A stretch of DNA of 64,000 nucleotides from Mucilaginibacter yixingensis. GTDB lineage: Bacteria; Bacteroidota; Bacteroidia; Sphingobacteriales; Sphingobacteriaceae. A program made the position numbers and the translations under genes. Position 1 is the stretch's first letter. Each line of letters begins with the position of its first letter. Of the stretch, positions 1-7,828 are shown piece by piece. The notes below the pieces were generated by a model. The model did not search any database, was not told where the DNA came from, and worked only from the letters and a program-made list of their open reading frames with translations. The stretch lies in assembly GCF_041080815.1 (NCBI RefSeq), contig NZ_CP160205.1:5208001-5272000 (forward strand). Direction: 5' to 3'.

Positions 1-1
1 A

Positions 2-586
2 GACAACAAGATGGACCGGCTGAATGTGGACGGTAATGCAGAGACCATCTATTTTAATCGTGATAAAAATAAAGGCAACAAGGTAACCAGCATGCAGCGC
101 TCATTGAGTAGCGGCATCAGGGTATTGTTTAAGGCCAACGAGGTGCTGCGTCTCTCATTCACCACCAAGCCCGAGAACAAGGATTACCCGATGAATAAGC
201 TGAAGGAGGAAGATAAGATCCTGAAAAACTTCATCTGGAAACCCAAAGACCGGCCGGCATCAAAAGAAGATGTCATTCATCCGAAGAAGACACCGCCAGT
301 GAAAGCAGAAAGCAAAAAGCCGAAAGCCGAAAGCAAGTCGGGCGCAAAAGATGCTGCTAAAAAGCCGGCGGTAACGGGTAAGCCCGCTGTTAAGGGAGAT
401 GACGGGAAGACGAAAGCAGACGCTAAATCTACAGATAACAAGCCAGCGGCTAAAGATAGTTTGGCTACAAAGTCGCCTGCTGTTAAAGATACCATCAAAA
501 CACAAACCAAGCCTGCGCAACTTAAACGGGATACTGTAAAAGCAGACACTGTAAAGAAACAGCAGCAGATAATTAAAAAATCATAA
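2..586 (+). CDS. OstA-like outer membrane protein, C-terminal part (5' end outside window)
   Basis: The reading frame is open from base 2, so the gene begins upstream of the window; an internal ATG at 11 is not the likely start. The visible part opens with a stretch containing VDGNAETIYF and a DK-rich turn, which resembles the end of the OstA/LptD-related proteins of Bacteroidetes, thought to take part in lipopolysaccharide transport across the periplasm. From about residue 85 the protein becomes a low-complexity tail rich in Lys, Ala, Pro and Asp (repeated KPA, KSP and DTVK units), probably disordered. Family assignment rests on recognition of the C-terminal segment only. A palindromic repeat starts five bases after the stop codon. 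Confidence 0.6.
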   Translation, partial: DNKMDRLNVDGNAETIYFNRDKNKGNKVTSMQRSLSSGIRVLFKANEVLRLSFTTKPENKDYPMNKLKEEDKILKNFIWKPKDRPASKEDVIHPKKTPPVKAESKKPKAESKSGAKDAAKKPAVTGKPAVKGDDGKTKADAKSTDNKPAAKDSLATKSPAVKDTIKTQTKPAQLKRDTVKADTVKKQQQIIKKS

Positions 587-590
587 ACAG

Positions 591-716
591 TTTGTCATTG
601 CGAGGAACGGCTGGGGCTGTGTTTAGGGGTGACGAAGCAATCTCGTTGCATGCATAACGACTTTGCCTATCCAGACTATCCTTCGACGAGATTGCTTCGT
701 TCCTCGCAATGACAAA
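591..716. repeat. Intergenic palindromic repeat, family A
   Basis: Imperfect inverted repeat with outer arms TTTGTCATTGCGAGGAACG and its complement. The inner arm GACGAAGCAATCTCG (631-645) pairs with CGAGATTGCTTCGT near 686. A 20-25 base insertion splits the left arm. It is closely related to the copy at 13412-13516. Both copies sit directly behind a stop codon. Confidence 0.85.
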
Positions 717-825
717 CGGGGAAGAGCAGACGAGAAGGGTTCATTAAACTGTGTAAAGCTTTACGCTTTATGCTTTCGGCTTTTCGCTTAAAATCCCCAA
801 CTTCGCAGCTCTTGTAAACGAAAAT

Positions 826-3117
826 ATGTTAGCACATCATCATAAAATTGCTACCGAGCTTGCGGTGACAGGCAAGCAGGTTAGCGCTACTATTCAGCTT
901 TTAGACGAGGGGGCAACTGTACCCTTTATTTCACGTTACCGTAAAGAACTGACCGGTAGCTTAGACGAGGTACAGGTGGCCGCCATCCGCGATCGCGTGC
1001 AGCAGCTGCGCGATCTGGATAAGCGCAGGGAAGCCATTCTGAAATCGCTTAACGATATGGGTAAACTGACGCCCGAACTGGAGAAAGCCGTTAATGAGGC
1101 CGAAACCATGGTGGCGCTGGAAGACGTGTACCTGCCCTATCGCCCTAAACGCAAAACCCGCGCAACTACCGCGCGCGAGAAAGGCCTGCAGCCGTTGGCT
1201 GATCTCATCCTGGAGCAAAATAAAATTGATCTGGATGCCGAGGCTGATAAATATATAGATGCCGAAAAAGGCGTGAACTCGCCAGAGGAAGCCTTGGCTG
1301 GCGCCCGCGATATTATTGCCGAGCACATTGCCGAGCATGCCGAAACGCGCGCCAAGATGCGCGAGTTGTTCATCAACCAGGGAACTTTTCAAAGTAAAGT
1401 GGTTGATGGCAAAGAAGAATCCGGTATTAAATACAAAGACTATTTTGAGTGGAGCGAGCCGGTAAAAACAGCGCCATCACACCGCGTGCTGGCCATGCGC
1501 CGTGGCGAGAAAGAAGAAATTTTGTGGCTGGATATCCAACCGCCGGAAGACGAAGCTATTGCCCTGTTGGATAATGCCTTTGTAAAAGGCATGAACAAAA
1601 GCAGCGATCAGGTGCGTCTGGCCATTATGGATGGCTACAAACGGCTGCTCAAACCATCAATGGAAACAGAGGTGCGCTTGTTCACTAAAAAAGCGGCTGA
1701 TGAGGAAGCGATCAAGGTGTTTGCCGAGAACGCCCGTCAGCTGTTACTGGCTGCGCCGATGGGACAAAAACGTACCATGGCGATAGATCCTGGTTTCCGT
1801 ACCGGCTGTAAACTGGTTTGCCTGGATGAGCAGGGCAAGTTGCTGGAGTATACGGCCATTTTCCCGCACACGGGGGCAGGTCAGGCCAAGGAAGCCGAGA
1901 AAACCGTAGAGTTTTTGTATAAGAAGCATAACATCGAAGCCATTGCCATTGGCAACGGTACCGCTGGCAGAGAAACAGAAGTGTTTGTGCGCAAGCTTGA
2001 TTTGCCGGGTGCCATGATTGTAATGGTGAATGAGAGCGGGGCCTCTATCTACTCAGCGTCAGAAGTGGCGCGTGAGGAGTTTCCGGAGCATGATGTAACC
2101 GTTAGAGGTGCCGTATCTATCGGTCGCCGTTTGATGGATCCGTTGGCTGAGTTGGTAAAAATCGATCCGAAATCTATCGGTGTGGGTCAGTATCAGCACG
2201 ATGTGGATCAGACTAAATTGCAAGCTTCGCTGGATGATACGGTGATTAGTGCTGTGAATGCTGTGGGTGTAGAACTGAACACCGCATCGAAAGAAATTCT
2301 GGCTTATGTATCAGGCCTTGGTCCGCAGCTGGCGCAAAATATTGTGAACTACCGTAACGAGAACGGCGCGTTTAAACATCGCAATCAGCTGAAAAAAGTG
2401 CCTCGCCTGGGCGATAAGGCATTTGAGCAGGCGGCAGGTTTCTTACGTATCCGCGGGGCAGAAAACCCGCTGGATGCCAGCGCCGTGCATCCGGAGCGTT
2501 ACACGCTGGTAGAGCAAATAGCTAAAGACAGCCAAAGCACTGTTGCCAAACTAATGACCGACGATAAGCTGCGCAAAAGCATCCCGCTACAAAAATATGT
2601 GACCGACGGTGTAGGCCTGCCTACCCTCAATGATATTATGGCCGAGCTGGCCAAACCAGGCCGCGACCCGCGCGAGCAGTTTGAGGCCTTCAGCTTTACC
2701 GATGGTGTAAACGCCATAGGCGATTTGAAAGTGGGCATGAAACTGCCGGGCATTGTTACCAACATCACCAACTTCGGCGCGTTTGTAGACATCGGCGTTC
2801 ACCAGGACGGCCTGGTGCACCTGAGCCAGATTACCAACCGCTTTATTAAAGACCCGAACGAGGTACTGAAAGTGCACCAGAAAGTAGAGGTAACGGTAAC
2901 CGAGGTGGATGTGAACCGCAAACGGATCTCGCTTTCTATGAAAGAGAACGAGCCAAAACCAGCAGCCCGCAAACCAGAGCAGCGCGATCAGCGTCAGCAA
3001 CAGCAAGGCGGCGGGAACCGTTATAATAATAACAACAACCGCAACGATAAACGCCAGCAAGAGCCGGAAACGGATATGGCGTTGAAGCTGGCAGCGTTGA
3101 AGAATAAGTTTAAGTAA
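826..3117 (+). CDS. tex: Tex family RNA-binding transcription accessory protein
   Basis: A 763-residue cytoplasmic protein with the full Tex architecture: an N-terminal helical Tex domain opening with HHHKIATELAVTGKQV and containing VPFISRYRKE; an RNase H-like YqgF domain from about residue 313 (RTMAIDPGFRTGCK); a helix-hairpin-helix unit around 485-545 (LAYVSGLGPQLAQNIV, then KVPRLGDKAFEQ); and one S1 RNA-binding domain at about 636-706 (VGMKLPGIVTNITNFGAFVD). The last 50 residues are a Gln/Asn/Arg-rich low-complexity tail, an addition to the usual ending. Tex proteins bind nucleic acid and influence transcription and RNA turnover; the exact role in Bacteroidetes is not established. It appears monocistronic, with a repeat and a terminator behind it. 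Confidence 0.95.
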   Translation: MLAHHHKIATELAVTGKQVSATIQLLDEGATVPFISRYRKELTGSLDEVQVAAIRDRVQQLRDLDKRREAILKSLNDMGKLTPELEKAVNEAETMVALEDVYLPYRPKRKTRATTAREKGLQPLADLILEQNKIDLDAEADKYIDAEKGVNSPEEALAGARDIIAEHIAEHAETRAKMRELFINQGTFQSKVVDGKEESGIKYKDYFEWSEPVKTAPSHRVLAMRRGEKEEILWLDIQPPEDEAIALLDNAFVKGMNKSSDQVRLAIMDGYKRLLKPSMETEVRLFTKKAADEEAIKVFAENARQLLLAAPMGQKRTMAIDPGFRTGCKLVCLDEQGKLLEYTAIFPHTGAGQAKEAEKTVEFLYKKHNIEAIAIGNGTAGRETEVFVRKLDLPGAMIVMVNESGASIYSASEVAREEFPEHDVTVRGAVSIGRRLMDPLAELVKIDPKSIGVGQYQHDVDQTKLQASLDDTVISAVNAVGVELNTASKEILAYVSGLGPQLAQNIVNYRNENGAFKHRNQLKKVPRLGDKAFEQAAGFLRIRGAENPLDASAVHPERYTLVEQIAKDSQSTVAKLMTDDKLRKSIPLQKYVTDGVGLPTLNDIMAELAKPGRDPREQFEAFSFTDGVNAIGDLKVGMKLPGIVTNITNFGAFVDIGVHQDGLVHLSQITNRFIKDPNEVLKVHQKVEVTVTEVDVNRKRISLSMKENEPKPAARKPEQRDQRQQQQGGGNRYNNNNNRNDKRQQEPETDMALKLAALKNKFK

Positions 3118-3128
3118 GAGTCCTCTCA

Positions 3129-3256
3129 TGTCATTGCGAACGAAGCGCAGCGCAGGGAGAAATCTTAGCCCCCAGGGCATGAACGCGTGCTTGGCTAACG
3201 TCTAAGATTTTTTCGCTTCGCTCAAGAGAATAGTTCTCCCGTTGGTCGAAATGACA
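3129..3256. repeat. Intergenic palindromic repeat, divergent family A
   Basis: Starts TGTCATTGCGAACGAAGCG and ends TCGAAATGACA, with inner arms AAATCTTAG and CTAAGATTTTTTCGCTTCG. The arms are less perfect than those of the copies at 591 and 13412. Confidence 0.7.
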
Positions 3257-3270
3257 AGCGGGTGAAATAA

Positions 3271-3305
3271 AAAGGGTCTGAAACATCAGTTTCAGGCCTT
3301 TTCTA
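3271..3305 (+). terminator. Rho-independent terminator behind tex
   Basis: The stem GTCTGAAAC / GTTTCAGGC closes a four-base loop (ATCA) and is followed by CTTTTCTATT. It lies about 155 bases after the tex stop, beyond the repeat. Confidence 0.7.
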
Positions 3306-3497
3306 TTATAGCTGTGGCTCAGCAAAGCGCATAGCACTCCCTGGGCATGCTTTGATGCCGAAAAAAATAATAAAATCGAAAAAACTAAGGAATACGGGAT
3401 GCTTTGCACTGGGGTTTAGGCGATGCATGTCATCCCGTTTTAGTGGGGTTTAATCTTTTAGTTTTCCGTTCTGATCAGGGGGAATCAGTGCACGAAC

Positions 3498-3974
3498 TTA
3501 GTCGAGGCTGATCTGTCTTCTAATGCTTTCTTCAAGCGAGATAAAAGTTTCGGTACGCTGAATGCCTTTTACGCTCTGGATGCTTTCATTTAAAACTTCG
3601 CGCAGGTGCGAGGTGTCATGACAAACAATTTTGGCAAAAATGCTATAGCTACCGGTGGTGTAATGCAGTTCTACAATCTCTTTTACGGTTTGTAGCTGCT
3701 TAACAGCCTCGTTATATTGCGAACCTTTCTCCAGGAAGATGCCCAGAAACGCGGTAATATCGTAACCCAGCTTCTGCGGATTCACTTCCAGACTGGCTCC
3801 TTTGATCACACCCATCTCTTCGAGTTTCTTCATACGCACATGGATGGTACCGCCTGAAACTATCAGTTCTTTAGCGATTTCCGTGTACGGCGTCGTCGCA
3901 TTTTTCATCAAAATTGATAAAATCTGTATATCAAGATTATCAATTTCTAAATTTTGAGGTTTTCTGTGCGCCAT
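3498..3974 (-). CDS. Lrp/AsnC family transcriptional regulator
   Basis: A 158-residue regulator of normal family length. The N-terminal winged helix-turn-helix (residues about 10-60) contains IDNLDIQILSILMKNA and TIHVRMKKLEEMGVIKG. The C-terminal RAM/ligand domain (about 70-155) contains VKEIVELHYTTGSYSIFAKI and ends with FISLEESIRRQISLD. Members form octamers or hexadecamers and sense amino acids, usually regulating amino-acid metabolism. No metabolic partner gene is adjacent, so the target is unknown. The upstream side (3975-4070) is AT-rich and shared with the oppositely transcribed RNA unit at 4048-4310. Confidence 0.93.
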   Translation of the reverse strand: MAHRKPQNLEIDNLDIQILSILMKNATTPYTEIAKELIVSGGTIHVRMKKLEEMGVIKGASLEVNPQKLGYDITAFLGIFLEKGSQYNEAVKQLQTVKEIVELHYTTGSYSIFAKIVCHDTSHLREVLNESIQSVKGIQRTETFISLEESIRRQISLD

Positions 3975-4047
3975 AAATTTTGATATCGTTAGTTAAATAC
4001 AAGTTTAATTAAAATTCGAATAAAAATAAAATTATTTTGTTGAAATA

Positions 4048-4079
4048 TTTGCAAGAAATGTGAAAGCGATTTAACTTTG
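4048..4079 (+). promoter_or_regulatory. Bacteroidetes-type promoter of the tRNA-like RNA
   Basis: TTTG at 4048-4051, a 20-base spacer, then TAACTTTG at 4072-4079. This matches the Bacteroidetes consensus TTTG-N19-21-TAnnTTTG exactly. The predicted transcript start is near 4086, on the strand opposite to the Lrp gene and about 42 bases before the cloverleaf. Confidence 0.75.
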
Positions 4080-4127
4080 TATCAAGCAAACGTTAAAACA
4101 ACGTCTCGTTCTTAAAAGAAATAACAA

Positions 4128-4238
4128 TGTTGGGTGGTGAAATTTTTGGCAGACACACCTCCTTGTCCCGGTGGCGGAGATCATGGGAAACCCTTCGGGG
4201 CTAACCACTCTGTGAAGGTTCGAACCCTTCCCCAACAG
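4128..4238 (+). ncRNA. tRNA-like RNA with class II cloverleaf and oversized variable arm
   Basis: A cloverleaf can be drawn by hand. The acceptor stem is TGTTGGG (4128-4134) with CCCAACA (4231-4237), all seven pairs. The D stem is GTG/CAC (4137-4139, 4154-4156) with a loop containing GG. The T arm is GAAGG TTCGAAC CCTTC (4214-4230), fully paired, and base 73 is G. The anticodon arm CCTCC-TTGTCCC-GGTGG (4158-4174) has one T:T mismatch and would expose GTC (Asp). The variable region (4175-4212) is a 38-base hairpin: CGGAG/CTCTG, TGG/CCA, then CCC-TTCG-GGG. Total is 111 nt against 85-90 for normal class II tRNAs. No CCA is encoded, as for the tRNA-Val genes here. It has its own promoter and terminator. 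It may be an unusual functional tRNA, a non-translational tRNA mimic, or a degenerate gene. Confidence 0.6.
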
Positions 4239-4272
4239 CTCTTCTCATAATTTAGGTTTATAATTGGTTAGT

Positions 4273-4310
4273 AAAGGCCCCTGCCCATCAGGGGCTTTGC
4301 TGTTTTTATA
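4273..4310 (+). terminator. Terminator of the tRNA-like RNA unit
   Basis: GCCCCTG / CAGGGGC stem with a five-base loop followed by TTTGCTGTTTTTA. It gives the RNA unit a predicted primary transcript of about 220 nt. Confidence 0.75.
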
Positions 4311-4385
4311 CAATTCGTAATTATTGAACCAGGGTTTCCTGAATATAAGAAATTAAAACGCGTTATAGCGAGTAATATAGAAGCA

Positions 4386-4416
4386 CAAAAAAGGCCACTC
4401 TGTTGAGCGGCCTTTC
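4386..4416 (-). terminator. Terminator of the response regulator gene
   Basis: On the minus strand, GGCCGCTC / GAGTGGCC with an AACA loop is followed by TTTTTTGTG. It sits 20 bases after the stop of the gene that ends at 4437. Confidence 0.75.
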
Positions 4417-4436
4417 ATATTTTTAAAAACTGTTAC

Positions 4437-4817
4437 TTACGAGGCTTTTGCCAGTACATTATTAATAACACCTTCCAACTCGTCAAGGTCAAAAGGTTTG
4501 GCCAGATAGCTTTGGGCACCGGCATGATCTGCCAGAAGCTGGATATCGCTGTTGGCCGAGAAATAGATCACCGGGATATCTTTCAGTTCATCCGTGCTTT
4601 TGAGTGTCTGGGTGGCAATAATGCCGCCGGCATCGGGGATCCAGTTGTCCATCAGTATGACCGATGGTTGGATAGATGAAACCCGTTCTGTAATGGCATT
4701 ACAATCGGTATAGGTAAAAACCTCCCATCCTCGTTCTGCAAGAATGTATGTGCAAATAGACAATATGTCTTCATCATCATCAAAAATGATGATCTTTTTA
4801 GATTCCTGAGCGTCCAT
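4437..4817 (-). CDS. Single-domain response regulator (receiver only)
   Basis: A 126-residue stand-alone receiver domain. The acidic pocket is at residues 13-16 (FDDDED), the phospho-acceptor is Asp57 (ILMDNWIP), the switch Ser is in YFSANS, and the conserved Lys107 is in LAKPF. There is no DNA-binding or enzymatic output domain, so it should act by protein contact, as CheY or Spo0F do. No histidine kinase is nearby, so the partner is unknown. It is followed by its own terminator. Confidence 0.93.
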   Translation of the reverse strand: MDAQESKKIIIFDDDEDILSICTYILAERGWEVFTYTDCNAITERVSSIQPSVILMDNWIPDAGGIIATQTLKSTDELKDIPVIYFSANSDIQLLADHAGAQSYLAKPFDLDELEGVINNVLAKAS

Positions 4818-4885
4818 TATAGTAGGTAGTGTTAGTCAAATTTATATATTATAACACAAATTTGACTAACAAAAGTTGGGCCGTT

Positions 4886-5317
4886 TTATCTTTTTCTGAA
4901 ATTTTTTAAACGGTTGGGGTCATAATGCAGCCCAGGGGTTAACCAATAGAGCAAAATTACCCTTGAATAACGAAAGTTTAAGGGTGATAAAATTACCGCA
5001 GTGCTCAGTATTACAGTAATATACACCCATGGGTTCCAGGTGCCGGTTAGTACATAGGTGGCTATTGCTAAGGTCACCATTTGTGCTACATTGAAGGCAT
5101 AGCTTACAAACATGGCCACGTAAAAATAGCCGGGCTCAATCTCAAAAGTGTAATCGCAGGCGGGGCAGGTTTTATTCATTTTTTGCCCGCTCAGGCTGTA
5201 CATTTTGTTGGCAAACATATTGCCCTCACGGCATTTTGGGCAGCGGGCGTGCAGGGCCGCATTGAATACATTGGGTGTATGGGTATGCATGGTATCTAGT
5301 ATGATTGAATCTTTCAT
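4886..5317 (-). CDS. DUF983 family membrane protein
   Basis: A 143-residue protein with a zinc-ribbon-like pair, CPKCREGNMF (residues 25-34) and CPACDYTFEIEPGYFYVAMF (about 51-70), then two hydrophobic segments (about 70-90 and 95-115) and a basic C-terminus. This is the DUF983 pattern; function is unknown. Its start codon overlaps the AraC stop codon by four bases (ATGA at 5317-5314), which implies translational coupling. A later Met in MHTHTPNVF could also serve as start. Confidence 0.88.
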   Translation of the reverse strand: MKDSIILDTMHTHTPNVFNAALHARCPKCREGNMFANKMYSLSGQKMNKTCPACDYTFEIEPGYFYVAMFVSYAFNVAQMVTLAIATYVLTGTWNPWVYITVILSTAVILSPLNFRYSRVILLYWLTPGLHYDPNRLKNFRKR

Positions 5318-6198
5318 AACGTATGCTGACTTAAAATTTTGTTTCTGAATTCTTCGGGTGTTATCCCTTCGTACTTTTTAAAGAACTTGCTGAAATAAGA
5401 GTTGTCGGTAAAATTAAGCTGGTACGCAATGGCCGAGATACTCAAATTCAGGTTCACCAACAGCCGTTTGGCCTCCAGCAGCACCCTGCCGCGAATCACT
5501 TCCCCAGCCGATTGCCCCAACACATCCTTGCAAAGCGCATTTAAATGATTAGGCGTGATGTAGAGCATGGCTGCATAATCTTTTGGCAAACGCAGTTTAA
5601 TATAATGCTGCTCTACCAGCTTCTGGAAACTACCCAGCAGCGTTTGGTTATAGCTGCCGGCAACAACCGGCTGATCGCCTTGCTGTAACCGGCCAATGCT
5701 GATGAACAATTGAAGTAGCAGTGCGCGCACCATATCGCCACCCATGGGGCGGTGGTTTTGCCCTTCAAAAAGTATTTGCTCAATGATGCTGATAATCACC
5801 GCTTGTTCATCGGCGGGTATATCTACCACATCATTGAGCGCATTACCGTCAAAAAAGCGAAACTGATCCAGGTAATCCGGTTTGAGTAGAAGGGTATTTA
5901 GAAACTCGGGCGAAAAGTTGATGACGTAACCATCCACATGTCCCTCAAAAGCCCAGCTGTGAACCTGGCCGGGAACCATAAAGTAGATCTGGCCCGGGTG
6001 CACAGGGAAGCTTTCAAAATCTATGGTGTGATGCCCGCCGCCATCTGTAAATAATACCAGGTGATAAAAATTGTGCTTATGCGCCAGGTGCAGGTTGGGG
6101 TGTACCTTTAAATACGGCGCAAAACGACTGATCTGAAAGTCATCCTTCTGGAAGCCCGAGAGCGTGTAAATATCATATACCGGGAAGCCGCTTTTCAT
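5314..6198 (-). CDS. AraC family transcriptional regulator
   Basis: A 294-residue regulator. The N-terminal half carries a cupin-like effector domain, with HPNLHLAHKHNFYHLVLF and GQIYFMVPGQVHSW. The C-terminal 100 residues form the double helix-turn-helix: YITPNHLNALCKDVLGQSAG, then ISAIAYQLNFTDNSYFSKFF and KKYEGITPEEFRN. This layout is typical of carbohydrate or stress responsive AraC proteins. It shares a transcript with the downstream DUF983 gene. The neighbouring GH28 gene lies just upstream on the same strand and is a possible target; that link is inference. Confidence 0.93.
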   Translation of the reverse strand: MKSGFPVYDIYTLSGFQKDDFQISRFAPYLKVHPNLHLAHKHNFYHLVLFTDGGGHHTIDFESFPVHPGQIYFMVPGQVHSWAFEGHVDGYVINFSPEFLNTLLLKPDYLDQFRFFDGNALNDVVDIPADEQAVIISIIEQILFEGQNHRPMGGDMVRALLLQLFISIGRLQQGDQPVVAGSYNQTLLGSFQKLVEQHYIKLRLPKDYAAMLYITPNHLNALCKDVLGQSAGEVIRGRVLLEAKRLLVNLNLSISAIAYQLNFTDNSYFSKFFKKYEGITPEEFRNKILSQHTL

Positions 6199-6302
6199 AC
6201 CTCAAAGGTACGTAAAAGCCACATCTGGCAATGGTGCTGGATGTGGCTTTTATGGTATTATTTACTGATTTATGTAAATTGTTCTATTGCGTCAAGTTCA
6301 GA

Positions 6303-7715
6303 TCAATGTAGCTTATAGGCTTTTTCAACGGTTATGGCAGGTCTGGCTTTTGGCTCAGACATGGCAGCGGCAGCTTGTAAGCCCATGCCGTGTACGTTAT
6401 ATACACTCATTAAGGGGCCCTCAAAACCGGATACGTTGATCTTGCCAATTTTGGCGTTGCGGGCATTGGCTAATGAAATTCCTTTTTTGCAGGTGCCGGT
6501 AATGTTGTCAATCACCAATCCATCTAATGGTTTATCTGGATGAACGCCTACCCCGTCAATCAATACCGGAGCATCTTTTACCCTGATATTGGTAAAGCTG
6601 AAATTCTTTACTGTAGGGATGCCTTCTTTACCCGGCACCGGATCCTGATCCTGCAAGCCACTGCCCATTAGGTTAAAGCGTAAAAAGCCGCCTTCCATGC
6701 CCTCGGCGTCTACGTTATCTACTGCAATGTTTTCTATAAATGCACCGCGCCCTACCTGGCTCTTCATGTAAACGGCAAAAGTTTTGGCGCCTTTAAAATG
6801 GCATTTTTCTATACGCACGTTGCGGATACCGCCCGATGTTTCGCTGCCTATGCCAATGCAGGCAAAAATAGAATCGGCAAAAGTACAGTTACTGATGTGC
6901 ACATCCTCGGTGGTGCGCAGCAGTGTATAACCCTCCATGCCCCGGCCTGATTTAAGCGAGATACAATCATCGCCCGTGGCTATATCGCAGCCCTCGATGC
7001 GCACCTGTTTGCATGAATCTACGTCAATGCCATCGCCGTTACCGCCTACGCTGCGGATGGTGAGATTTTTGATGTGAATATTATCGCAAAACGTAGGATG
7101 TACAGACCACATGTTTTTATAATCGGTACTAAAATTCTCCAGCAAAATGCCGCTGCAGCCAATTAGCTCAATTAGTGCCGGGTGGCGTAACGGTTTCTCT
7201 GCCGATGGCCTGCCGCCCAGGGCATAGTTGCCCGCAATTTTGCCGGGGCCGCTGATGCCTATGTTTTTGGCATCTACCGCATAGATCAATCCGGCATGGC
7301 CGGGTATCCATTTGCCTTCCCAACGTACCTGCATGGTCGGGTAATCATCAAAGTCTGCCGAGCCGCTAATGATGGCGCCTTCTTCCAGTGTTATTGTCGT
7401 GTTACTGCGGATTTGTATCGCGCCGGTTAAATAATTTCCGGCAGGGAAAGTAACATTTCCGCCGCCTAATACGTAACAACGATCAAGAGCCTGTTGTAAT
7501 GCTATGGTATCCTTGGTGTTACCATCGCCTTTGGCGCCATAGTCGCGCACATTGAGGTCAACTTTGCCTGTTACAGGAGGCGCTTGATGAGCAGTTTCGG
7601 TCTGGGCTGGTGCGGCCAGTGCAGAACCGGTTAATGAAGCTGCAACAGGGGCCAATAATAGTCCGCGACCAATGGTTTGCGCAAATTTGCGGCGAGAGTA
7701 CGATGATGATGCCAT
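6303..7715 (-). CDS. GH28 family glycoside hydrolase (polygalacturonase-like), exported
   Basis: A 470-residue protein. It begins with a twin-arginine-like signal (SRRKFAQTIGRGLLL) and an AlaAla-rich cleavage region near residue 35. The pectate-lyase-like start is NVRDYGAKGDGNTKDT. GH28 motifs follow: NGDGIDVDSC near residue 227 and GDDCISLKSG near 247, which carry the catalytic aspartates, then IGIGSETSGGIRNV. The parallel beta-helix repeats continue to the end. The family hydrolyses galacturonan or rhamnogalacturonan linkages in pectin. No other pectin gene is adjacent, so the exact substrate is open. Confidence 0.9.
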   Translation of the reverse strand: MASSSYSRRKFAQTIGRGLLLAPVAASLTGSALAAPAQTETAHQAPPVTGKVDLNVRDYGAKGDGNTKDTIALQQALDRCYVLGGGNVTFPAGNYLTGAIQIRSNTTITLEEGAIISGSADFDDYPTMQVRWEGKWIPGHAGLIYAVDAKNIGISGPGKIAGNYALGGRPSAEKPLRHPALIELIGCSGILLENFSTDYKNMWSVHPTFCDNIHIKNLTIRSVGGNGDGIDVDSCKQVRIEGCDIATGDDCISLKSGRGMEGYTLLRTTEDVHISNCTFADSIFACIGIGSETSGGIRNVRIEKCHFKGAKTFAVYMKSQVGRGAFIENIAVDNVDAEGMEGGFLRFNLMGSGLQDQDPVPGKEGIPTVKNFSFTNIRVKDAPVLIDGVGVHPDKPLDGLVIDNITGTCKKGISLANARNAKIGKINVSGFEGPLMSVYNVHGMGLQAAAAMSEPKARPAITVEKAYKLH

Positions 7716-7828
7716 TTTAATTGGGTTAGATTGGTTTATTCAAGGATCGCTTAAAAGTAATTAACTTTTATATTGGGTAGGTTCTTTTTGTATATTACAT
7801 CAAAAATTTTATAAATCTTATTCTCTAA

